This document shows, one piece after another, positions 51,901 through 60,973 of a DNA stretch of 64,000 nucleotides. The stretch spans positions 2,728,001-2,792,000 of the forward strand of contig NC_064654.1 of the NCBI RefSeq assembly GCF_001723175.1, in the 5' to 3' direction. This DNA is from Penicillium oxalicum (Eukaryota; Ascomycota; Eurotiomycetes; Eurotiales; Aspergillaceae). Below the pieces are notes generated by a model that did not search any database, was not told where the DNA came from, and worked only from the letters and a program-made list of their open reading frames with translations. Position numbers and translations under genes: made by a program. How positions within the stretch are numbered: the first letter of the stretch is position 1; every line of letters begins with the position of its first letter.

Positions 51901-53021
51901 AGGTCTTGGTCGGACGGGACTAATTATGGAAGGGTTCAACTTATTTCTGTGGAACTCTAGCACAATGATCACCCCAGCATCATACCTTACTTTTTTTTAG
52001 AATAGAATTCCTTGGAAGAAACTGATTCTTACTTATCTACGACACAGAAGCCGCATTATGCAGAACCGCCAACTGGCTCACAGTCGGAATATGGATACAT
52101 CCACCTACCCTGCAGGGACGGGGCTGGAAAGCAATTTCCGATCATGGCGATCCATACATAGATGGGGACTGAACGTCCATCAAGCTGCCGGGATTAAGAG
52201 AAGGTGGCGGTAGCCTTGTGAAAGAAAATTTGACCCAAGACGGTTCGGATACTCGCCTCTATAGAGCCTCTTTCGTCGAATCTGCATCGATCGTGGGAGA
52301 AGTGGCTTAAGAATTGACGATGCGTTGCCGAGGTATAAGCAATTGGAAGCTTGAGGGAGAGGGCTTTAGTAGTACTTGTGTAGGCTATTCCCATAAGAAC
52401 ATTCCTTAAAGACCACTACATGCCACCCGGATTCCATTTCCGCCTGTTTGAAGCTCAATGCCTGTTTAAGGTCTCATTGGCAATGGCCTTTCTGCGGCTC
52501 CCGTGGTGAACCGAGAGTTATCTCTACCTATAAATTGATGGTACTTGGGCGTCTATGGATCAACACAAGATGCCATTGGAGACTAAGCTCTTCATGTAAT
52601 GTGGAAGACCGTACGAATGACCTAGGCAAGATAGACCTGTGCTACACAACATTACCCAGGTCCGACCCGCCCTAGGGGTGCTAATATGCATAGAGAATCC
52701 AAAACATGTCGGGGTAATCGTTTTTCAAAGTAGCAAAAGTAAACTTGTTGGCCATGTGAAAATGACCATACTCTTTTTGAACAGAATAGTCTCGCAACCT
52801 AATTCTGCAAGTACCGACACCCTCGACCTCGATCCATGCTTCCTAGAAGGATCGAATGGAGTCATTCGTTCTCAAATCGACCATCACCCCCTCCAAAAGG
52901 CTCCCTTTCCCACCGCTCGGCAGAAAAAAAAAAGCAACCAGACGCAACCCCACATTCTGTCAAGAAGCACGTCAGGAAAGCTGCACCAGCAACGAAAAGA
53001 ACGGCTCTTAATGATACCAAG
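48905..53021. other. 4.1-kb intergenic region between divergent permease and Naa20 genes
   Basis: No recognised gene. The longest frame (50770-51402 plus) has no family resemblance and starts in a Lys-rich low-complexity run. A 15-nt G tract lies at 49665-49679. The region should contain the promoters of both divergent genes. Confidence 0.55.
49665..49679. repeat. Poly-G tract, 15 nt
   Basis: A 15-nt run of G in non-coding DNA. A shorter G run preceded by C lies about 80 bp upstream. Confidence 0.9.
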
Positions 53022-53841
53022 ATGAGCACCATCACGCGCATGTCCCCGTTGGATCTGCTGGATCTCAACCTGACGAATCTGGACCCTCTCACTGAGAACT
53101 ATGACCTGGGCTTTTATCTCAATTATCTCACCAAGTGGCCATCATTGTTTAGTACGGTGAAGGACCGCGACGCGGGCGTCGTTGGGTACAGTGCGTTACC
53201 CTCCCCTCATTGGAAAAACTTCTCTCTTTTCTCTTCATGGGTGTCAAGAAAATTGTGACTTGCTGACTTGGCCCCCTTTTTTGTTTTTGTTTTCTTCTCG
53301 TCTGGTAGTCATGGGCAAGGTGGAAGAACAACACCCTTCAATGAAGCATTCAGAGCACTACACGCCGTGGCACGGTCACATCACCGTGTTGACTGTGGCG
53401 CCGGCCTGGCGTCGGCTCGGATACGCGAGTCGATTGACCGAGCAGCTTGAGCAGGGATCTGATATCAATAACGCCTGGTTTGTGGACTTGTATGTTCGAG
53501 CGGGCAACAAAGTTGCGGTGGATATGTACAAGGGCATGGGGTAAGTTTGCACTAAAATCAGCGTGCGCCAGCGAGATAGAGGACAGTCCGAAGAGAGGGG
53601 AAGGAGAGAGGGAAAAGGAGAGAAGGATTGAACTTTGGCTAATTTCTTTCCCCTGCTTCGTGGTGACAGATACTCGGTCTTCCGACGAGTCGTGAGCTAC
53701 TACAGCGATGATCCATCAGGGGTCTCCGAAACCGGGGAGGATGCATTTGATATGCGGAAACCCTGCAGTCGGGATAAAAAATTGGAACACGTGCGCGACA
53801 AGGGCGAGGAGTTCCTCGTGCATCCCGAGGATGTGTCATAG
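53022..53841 (+). CDS. naa20/nat3: NatB N-terminal acetyltransferase catalytic subunit Naa20
   Basis: This enzyme acetylates the N-terminal Met of proteins starting Met-Asp/Glu/Asn/Gln, co-translationally and together with the Naa25/Mdm20 subunit. Exons are 53022-53190, 53309-53540 and 53670-53841, giving 190 aa. The GNAT fold is evident. The start MSTITRMSPLDLLDLNLTNL is followed by DPLTENYDLGFYLNYLTKWP, a NatB hallmark. The central strand HGHITVLTVAPAW leads into the acetyl-CoA motif RRLGYA (about 91-96). FVDLYVRAGNKVAVDMYKGM and GYSVFRRVVSYYS complete the domain. The acidic/basic tail ends EEFLVHPEDVS. All intron phases fit and no frame problem is visible. It is convergent with the MFS gene. 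Confidence 0.96.
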
Positions 53842-54429
53842 TTCGCTGGCCCACGAGGAGCAGTGGACCTTGTGGGAGATTGTAGTACTTGGTACGGAAC
53901 CCTTGCATCGAGAGCGGGTGGTGCCGTGGCTAGAAGCGTTCTTTGGCTGTTCACACCGCGGACCGCATTTGTATCAGACTTGATGAATAATGACAATTGT
54001 ATTTTCCTATGTACACCAACACGCATTCTGTTTTGACTGCTCAGCAGTGATCGCCCCAGTGGTCGAGTGAATGCCAGTTGCCAGTGGAGCTTGACAATAT
54101 TTTCAACGAGCCGTTTTGCATCATGACCCGGGTCTGAAGCTTTTTCTGACCAGCCACATCATGGACACTGGGTCTTGTTCCTTTTTTGTTCTTTTTTACT
54201 GAAGCCTTGCGTGGCCATACGAATGCCGACGCATCAAGCGATCGAGGCTCCGCGGGACCAAGCTGCATTCTTTGGAGCGAGTCAAGATCCACATGGGCCT
54301 CTATCGAACTAGCGATTTGGGCTTTCGGGGCAGCTGCACCCTCAAGGATGTGATTCCATATTGATGTCGCCGCAGTCTGATTTTGAAATGTGCACTGCTA
54401 GGGAGTTCGTAACTCAGGGACGTCGTTCT
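53842..54429. other. Convergent intergenic region between Naa20 and MFS genes
   Basis: About 590 bp holding the two 3' UTRs. I see no gene, RNA or repeat in it. Confidence 0.5.
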
Positions 54430-55890
54430 TCAGGCCTTTTTGAGGAGCGTTGGACCTGATCGAACGAATCTCAAAGTTGCCATGAGTCCTGCCGATGTGA
54501 CCAGGCAGCACGCGGTAAAGAGCTGAACGCCAAGATATTCATGCGTGGTGGACATGATGGCACCGCCGATAGGCGTACCAATCAGCAGTCCAATGGAGGT
54601 GACGGCAAATACCATCCCCAGACGAGTTCCGAGATCGCGAATATCGGGCGTCATGCTGGCCATGACGACCGGAGGGAGAGACACAAATCCGCCGGAAAAG
54701 AAACCATACAGAACGGCAAGGGCAATGATACCGCCGAAGCTGTGCACACCGATCCAGGCAAAAGCCAAGGCCGCGGTGATGGTTACGGCGGGCGTCAGCA
54801 TGTTGAGCGGACCCAGATGATCGGCGACGAAATTGGGTCCGATCCGACCAAATGTTGAGCCGGCATTCAAGATGGAGAGCAGATAGAAGCCCAGCTGCTT
54901 GCCCACGATGCCCGTGTCGATCGCATAAGACTGCACATAGAAGAGGAAGTTGTAGAATCCCAGGAAGCCAATGAACATGGCCCCGACAAATAAACAGTAC
55001 GAGGGTTCCTTGAAGGCGGACAGCTGATAAAGCTTCCGCTTGTCCTTGGGTGGGAAGCGAATACGCATGATGCTGATGGAGATCATGATGCTTCCAAAGC
55101 AGAGAAAGCCAACTGCCCGCGTTGCCCAGGCGAACCCAACGCTCTTCTGTAACTGATTGAACATGATCGGGTAGACCACGCCGCCGATGCTGCTGCCGCT
55201 GGCCGCAAGACCGTTTGCAAATCCTCTCTTGGCACGAAAGTACTGGGGTAGGATCGCCACCGAGGGTACAAAGAGACACCCAGCTCCGATGCCCACGCAG
55301 AATCCCTGCGCGAGAATCAAATGCCAATATTGGGAGGAAATGCTGGTCATCATGAAACCGAAAGGAAGGAGGACATTGGCGAAACAGAGCAAGCCACGAA
55401 AGTATCCAGCATCGAAGAGAGGGCCGGTGATGACTCCGATTAACATCAGAAGGAACGACTGCAGCGACCCTATCCAGGCGATCGTCGACGACGAAGTACC
55501 GGCCAGCAGGGTTTGTTCATAGTACGTTTGGTACGCTCCCCAAGTGTTGATGACCCCCCTGAATAATTCCACATATTAGCAGGGACTTGACTTGTTCTTT
55601 CTCTTCTTCGTCTTCTTCTTGTTCTGAGCGTCTGCGTTTTTTCCATCTTCCGCAGGCAATGGCAGTGACACCATGAGGCAGAAAAGATTTCCAACATACC
55701 AGGAATTGAAGAAGAGAAAAAAGGACCCCAGGACCTGCAGCCACGAGAAGAGACCAGTGTCGTAGGTCACTTCTTCGACTTCCTTTTCTCTGGGAGAAGT
55801 CGATCCTGAAGAGGGTGGTGTTTCTTCATCGCAAACTTTCTCTGCGCCAGCAGAGCCTTTCTGCTCGATATCTATGTGAGTCGAATCCAT
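54430..55890 (-). CDS. Major facilitator transporter, monocarboxylate (MCT) type
   Basis: A membrane transporter of the fungal monocarboxylate-permease-like MFS group; the substrate cannot be told from sequence. Exons are 55890-55700 and 55558-54430 (intron 141 nt), giving 439 aa. The cytosolic N-terminus (MDSTHIDIEQKGSAGAEK) is polar. TM1 begins FSWLQVLGSFFLFFNSW and continues across the splice site into GVINTWGAYQTYYEQTLL, the MCT-type signature after TM1. Later landmarks are GFCVGIGAGCLFVPSVAILP, YFRAKRGFANGLAASGSSIG and GGVVYPIMFNQL in the N-half. In the C-half they are LNAGSTFGRIGPNFVADHLG and TSIGLLIGTPIGGAIM. The C-terminus is short and basic. No cluster of biosynthetic genes surrounds it, so a housekeeping or nutrient role is as likely as export. 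Confidence 0.92.
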
Positions 55891-56186
55891 TTGGCATACA
55901 ATGCGAGTCTCGAAGAGCCAGCGGCGGATACTCTGTTGGAATAAGAGTCACTCACGAGTGGATCGCAATCGACGTCTTGCTGGCTGTCTGGGATTAAAAT
56001 AAAGAGGAAAAAGAAAAGTATTTTATGAACCTATGAGTCAAAGATCATGCCTCTATGGAAGGGAGAAAAAAGAAGGACCAAAAAAAGACCCGTCTCAGAC
56101 TAATGGCTACGACAACGAACAGCTTAGCCCCCTCCATCTGTACTCAGCATTATAAATGTCGGGTCTGCCCCAACAAGCGGGCAAGC

Positions 56187-56205
56187 GGGGGGGGGGGGGG
56201 GGGGG
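56187..56205. repeat. Poly-G tract, 19 nt
   Basis: A 19-nt run of G upstream of the MFS gene start, in non-coding DNA. Confidence 0.9.
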
Positions 56206-56505
56206 CGACTGAGGAAACGGCGCTTCTTCCTCTTCTTCGAGGAGCTCCTGGACGCCGAAAGGCGGCAGGTCCCGATTTCATGAGGTTGTTAAGCCCGTTC
56301 AGGCCCACCAGCATCCACACGATTCTCCAATCGAGCGGACTTTGGATCTTGGAGGTGCGAGAGTCCAAACCCAATGCGAACAAATCATCAATGCACTGTC
56401 GCTGGACCCCAAAGTCGGAGACCAGCGGTGGGATCTTGGAGTGGAGTGTAGGGCCAATGAACGAGGTCGAGAGCTGTGCCGAATCTGCCGATTATCCAGA
56501 TGAAC

Positions 56506-56529
56506 GGAGACGGAGACGGAGACGGAGAC
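56506..56529 (+). repeat. GGAGAC hexanucleotide repeat, four copies
   Basis: Four exact tandem copies of GGAGAC in non-coding DNA. Confidence 0.85.
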
Positions 56530-57274
56530 TCGTGCACTCATTTGTCCCCGTGGCAGAAGCACCGTTGCAACACCCGCACTTGTCCTCCTCCGGAAAAGTC
56601 ACCTGAATTCCATGACCTACGAGAGGTTGCAGGGAAGATAAGCTGCTATCATACCTCCGGTTTAAAATCGAGTCTGGGGCGAGACTGTCGAGTGATATCT
56701 GGACTGCAGGCATGGAGCGAGGTGGAAGTTCTTCGATTCTTCACCGTCGACGCTCTCCTCCACCGAGTGAAGCAACGCTCGATTCACGTGTTCTGGCAAG
56801 CGCTAGCGGCCAGGACGGGAATCCGGACCGCTTTGTCAATGATCGCCTCGGTCGACTCTTTTGGGGTCATCGTGAAAATTCTCAGTGATAGGAAGAAGTA
56901 TGCAATTGACACTAACCAGAGATCTGAGGTCCCTTCCTTAATCTATCCCAGCCTCTGCACCGGCTCAGCGACATCACGTCTGAATTCCCATTGAGAGTAA
57001 GCATGGTCCATGGGTCTCTACAGAAATACGGCAGCGAATTGGTGTTGCAGAGTTTGGAAAAAGCCGTCATCATTATAGTTTTTTTTTTCTCTGTGATAGA
57101 TCTTATGTGTGGCCGTGGCCATTGCAGTCGTTACCTTGATTTTGTCTCGATCTGGGCCACGGTCTCTATGGACACCCAAACACCAAACGCTATGCTGAAT
57201 CTACCCGAAAGCAGAGTGAAAGTTTCACAAGAAAACAAAAAAAAGAGGTTCCGAAGAAGTCGACTGTCAACAGT

Positions 57275-58023
57275 CTAAAGAAGCTCCGCGCAGGACCAGT
57301 CCTCGTACCTGGGAAGTGAGTCAGTGAAGGTGGTCTACGGATGTCTCAAGTCGAGCAGGCCATACCATCCATCAGGCAGATACCGGCGCACGATCAGAGG
57401 AATCTTTTTCTGGTTCAACTCTTTCATGGCAATCTGCAGAGGGTCGGTCTCGCCTTCGAGGTCGACAAGCACGGGCGCATTCATACTAGAATCCGAGATT
57501 TATCAGTCTCGCGAGCTCCCCACTCATCGGGTCGCACAGCAGCGGTGGACACCGCAATCGCCATCAAACGCACCTGATCTGCAGGGCCCGGGTGCCGAGG
57601 ACACGCGCACGCTCGTACTTGGTCAAGTATGGGGTGGTTGTGCGCTGGTCAGTCGGGACCTTTTTCTCTCGCGACTGCTCCATCACTTTGCCCGAGTAGC
57701 CAGCATTGGGATCGCCGGACACCACGACGTTCTCCCCGTTGACGGCCGGCTCATAGGATCCGCCCTCGACACCATCGTCGCCCTCAAGACCCTCGTGGTC
57801 GATGAAGTCTTCGGGCTCATTTTCGTCAAAGACTTCCTCCTGAGGCTCGTAGTCGTAGCTGTGAAGTAATCACGTTAGACAATGCACCCCCCTCAAGGCC
57901 TCTCCGAGGCTGGCGAGTGTTCCCCGACGCCTAGAGGGTTTCTTTCTCCAGGTCATCGGCACTCTGCGACGGTAGGGTAGCTTACTTCTCCTCAGCATCG
58001 TTGTCACCGCCGTAGTCCGACAT
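57275..58023 (-). CDS. rpb6/rpo26: RNA polymerases I, II and III shared subunit Rpb6 (ABC23)
   Basis: Rpb6 is a small subunit common to all three nuclear RNA polymerases, bound near the clamp. The four exons are 58023-57986, 57858-57574, 57485-57366 and 57308-57275, giving 158 aa. The acidic N-terminus ([20 protein letters not shown] and [13 protein letters not shown]) is typical of eukaryotic Rpb6. The conserved core reads [20 protein letters not shown], then [40 protein letters not shown] and [12 protein letters not shown]. The last intron (57309-57365) must be removed to avoid a stop shortly after RYLPDGWY; doing so restores the conserved YEDW end. The gene is divergent from TFIIIA with 251 bp between the starts. 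Confidence 0.96.
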
Positions 58024-58274
58024 CTTGTCCGATAAGGTGTGAAATTCGAAGTGCCTGCGACAATGAAACTCCCTGCGCGCAATCCGCAAAGTTCGTGTTG
58101 CGCAACGCAGAGCTCGCAGAAAATCTTCCTGACACTAGTCCGCTCTCGGATTCACCGCCTGATAAGTGCGGCAGAATGATTTTATTTTCCAGCAGCGACG
58201 GGGAAATTGTACGAGACGTCTTTCTTTTTGTTCCCATCAGCGAATGGCTTTCGATTTGGGAGGGGTATTCAGAC
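58024..58274. promoter_or_regulatory. Shared divergent promoter of rpb6 and TFIIIA
   Basis: Only 251 bp separate the two opposite start codons, so the promoters must overlap. A perfect 10-bp palindrome GTTGCGCAAC lies at 58097-58106, and a GATAAG motif near 58160. No TATA box is evident. Confidence 0.6.
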
Positions 58275-59980
58275 ATGGCGCTGAAACGGAAGATTTCTGC
58301 TGGAGAGCTTTCACCTTCCAAGCGACGACAGCAATCCCTCATCAACCACGATGGTAGGAGCAAATGCCGAAACAAGGTGGATCAGATGGACTCGTCCGAT
58401 TGCTAACTCACCACAGATCCTATCCATGAAGAGGTACATTCCGATGTCGATTACTCGGAATATGGCACACCAGCTTGATCAGTGACGATGTGAATGATAC
58501 ACCCGCAACACCAGTCTCTACGACTTCTTCACGATATCCATCTGAGCTGAAGACTCACCGCTGCCCGTTCGAAGGATGTTCGAAGCATTCAATCGCCCAG
58601 CTCGATTACAGGAACATATTCGATCTCACAACAATGAGCGAGTCTTTCATTGTTCGTTTGAAGGCTGTGACAAATCGTTTCTACGTGCCTCTCACCTTCA
58701 ACATCACGTCAAAAGTGCACACACTGGAGTACGAGACTATGTCTGCGATCGCCCGGGCTGTGGAAAGAGTTTCGTGACGGGATCCCGTCTTCGCCGTCAC
58801 CTTGCAGCACATGATGGCCGAGACAAATTTCGCTGTACCGATACCCTCCCTGTGAGGAAACATTCCGGAAGCATTCAACCTTACAAAAACACATCATCAC
58901 GGTGCATTTGCACCAGAAACCATTTCCCTGCACCCATGTCGATGAAGCGACGGGGCAACAATGTCAAATGGCATTCGACACTGCCGGCAATCTTCGTGCA
59001 CATACGAGCCGAGTCCACACCGAGAAGCGATTCAGCTGCACGGAGTGTTTGGAGCGCCTACAGGAGCAGCACACGGATCTGAATCCCGAGAATGTCACTG
59101 AGCAGTCCATCACATTTCCTTCGTACGCTCTTCTGCAGGCTCACATTCGGACTGTTCATCCCCCCAAGTGTCCGAAGTGCCCCATCACTTGCTCCACGTC
59201 GCGGGAATTGCGTCGCCACCTTGAAGTCGCTCATGCGACGTCCCGTTGGAAGAGCGAAAGGTTTTCAAATGCACCGTTGATGGGTGTGACCGAAGCTTCA
59301 CCAAGAAGGGGAATTTGACAGTACATATTCGAACCTTCCACGAAGGTGAAAAGCGATTTGCCTGTGGCGAGACCGATCTTTCTACCTCCAAGAAAGTGGC
59401 CGGCTGGGACGGCCAGGGCTGTGGCAAGCGTTACGGGACAAAGCTTGCTCTCGAAGAGCACATTCGCACATCTCATCTGGGTTTCAAGAACTCCAAAGCA
59501 GAGCGGCGAGAACGCCTCGGGTTGACGGACAAGCCGGGCAACACTCGTCAGGTCTCCACTCTGGCCGCACTCACCGGTCAGGGCTACGCAGAAGAGACGG
59601 GCCGCCGTATTCCCTGTTTCTACGAGACCTGTGAGCATCGATTCCACCGTGACTATGACCTGTGGGTGCACATGTCTGCTCGACACGGCTGCTCCGAGGA
59701 TCAAGTGCAAGCCTTTTTCATGCAGCGAGCGCTCCTGTCGGACAATGCTGGTCCGGGGGGAAATTCGCTTGGGATCTATGGCCTCGAATTTGATCAGGGC
59801 TTCTCAGGCACGGCACATACATCGCTCCCCACGGAGTCGCATCATCCGCTGGATGCGGAGATGCTGGTGCATTCCGAATTTACCTACAAGGCCGACGATC
59901 ATATGGAGGCGTTGACTGCAAATCACAGCGGAATGGACGTTGAAGACCAAGTTCCGACTTTTTCCTACGGAGGGCAGTGA
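58275..59980 (+). CDS. Transcription factor TFIIIA (C2H2 zinc fingers), with four apparent frameshifts
   Basis: TFIIIA binds the internal control region of 5S rRNA genes and starts RNA polymerase III assembly there. Exon 1 is 58275-58353 (MALKRKISAGELSPSKRR); the intron 58354-58416 has a GCTAAC branch point. Tandem C2H2 fingers follow, such as CPFEGCSK, CSFEGCDKSFLRASHLQHH and CDRPGCGKSFVTGSRLRRH. The C-terminal half continues with KCPKCPITCSTSRELRRHLE and CTVDGCDRSFTKKGNLTVH, then a fungal TFIIIA tail (STLAALTGQGYAEE, CEHRFHRDYDLWVH). The frame breaks at about 58475, 58587, 58840 and 59243, each time as if one base were missing. The fingers on either side remain intact, for example the C-X12-H spacing of finger 1 would be exact with one added base. 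No intron explains the breaks. The gene is either damaged by consensus errors or newly disrupted. Confidence 0.9.
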
Positions 59981-60232
59981 GCTTGGCTAGAGGAAGCACC
60001 GATTGGCGATTATTTCGGGGGTTTTTGATCTCAATTTTTCTGTCCACGTGGGCACTTTTACGACCTGACGACCCTATCTGTGTATGCATTAGCGATCATT
60101 GAGACTTTCTTGTTTTACCATTTGGAAAATTTTTGTCATCTATCTATCGTGCTTGTTTAGCCGTAGAGCGGACCATATACGTTGACCGAGCCGACTATCG
60201 CGCTCTGGTATGTTAGACTCATGAATTCTGCT

Positions 60233-60248
60233 CCCCCCCCCCCCCCCC
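60233..60248. repeat. Poly-C tract, 16 nt
   Basis: A 16-nt run of C about 250 bp after the TFIIIA stop codon. Confidence 0.9.
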
Positions 60249-60639
60249 TTCTATAGATTTTTCAAGATACCTTTCCTCTCCAGATTGACAGAACACTGAC
60301 TGGATAGCGAGAGTGGAGTGGCATTCCGGCATCTTGCATCCCAGCAAAAGGGAAAACAATCCTATACTCTCGAGACGTGCATTCGGACTTTATCTTCTGT
60401 CCCTTGACAAATGGATGCTCCTGAGCAGAGGCGTCCACCTGCGAATCAGTTGAAACAAAGGCGTCGTGCACAATTCCGGTATGCGGACTAGAGCCCTCGA
60501 GAACACAGATCGAGTGAGATGTCAGGCAATTGATCAACTTTGAGTTCATCATGCATAGCCACCTGCACATGTTGACATTATAAATCACGGGCCACTGATC
60601 AGCTCCATTGATCGCCCTCGTAGCTTTGGGTCTGACAGT

Positions 60640-60670
60640 CCGAGGCGGGGAAGGACCCGTTTATCCTCGG
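60640..60670. promoter_or_regulatory. Pair of FarA/FarB-type motifs, CCGAGG and CCTCGG
   Basis: CCGAGG at 60640-60645 and its reverse complement CCTCGG at 60665-60670 lie about 300-330 bp upstream of the thiolase-like start codon. In Aspergillus this hexamer is the known site of the fatty-acid regulators FarA and FarB, found at genes for peroxisomal beta-oxidation. The downstream gene product ends in a PTS1-like ARL, which fits. That these sites function here is an inference. Confidence 0.5.
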
Positions 60671-60682
60671 TAGAAGACTTTT

Positions 60683-60696
60683 GGGGGGGGGGGGGG
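60683..60696. repeat. Poly-G tract, 14 nt
   Basis: A 14-nt run of G in the upstream region of the thiolase-like gene, next to the CCGAGG/CCTCGG pair. Confidence 0.85.
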
Positions 60697-60973
60697 AGAG
60701 AGGAGATTGTGATAGCCGACGGAGAGATTCTGGCGGCCTGGCCATTCGCCATTAGTACGCCACCCAAACCACCGAATTAGCCGACGTGGAGACCAAAAGT
60801 AAATTCAAGTCATCTTGAGACTGGAGATGTACTTTTATACGTAGCCTTTTGTGTATTTTTTTTTTGGTAGTTGATATTGGTATTGGAGCAACCTCGAGTC
60901 CTGGTCCTGATCTATTCCCACCACATCCCGGCAGTGATACTGTACCATTGATGATTGAACTGAACTGATCGCC

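Larger units (their letters stand above)
55891..57274. other. Intergenic region between MFS and Rpb6 genes
   Basis: About 1.4 kb between two minus-strand genes, with no recognised gene. It holds a 19-nt G tract (56187-56205) and a GGAGAC hexamer repeated four times (56506-56529). Open frames on the plus strand (56055-56994) have no family resemblance. Confidence 0.55.
59981..60973. other. Intergenic region between TFIIIA and thiolase-like genes
   Basis: About 1 kb with no gene. It holds the TFIIIA 3' UTR, a 16-nt C tract (60233-60248), two CCGAGG-type motifs (60640-60670) and a 14-nt G tract (60683-60696) in the upstream region of the thiolase-like gene. Confidence 0.55.

Noticed and set aside
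58417..58600. Introns as the explanation for the first two TFIIIA frame changes
   Set aside because: The only GT..AG pairs available are 26-42 nt long or leave the wrong phase, and they would remove finger residues.
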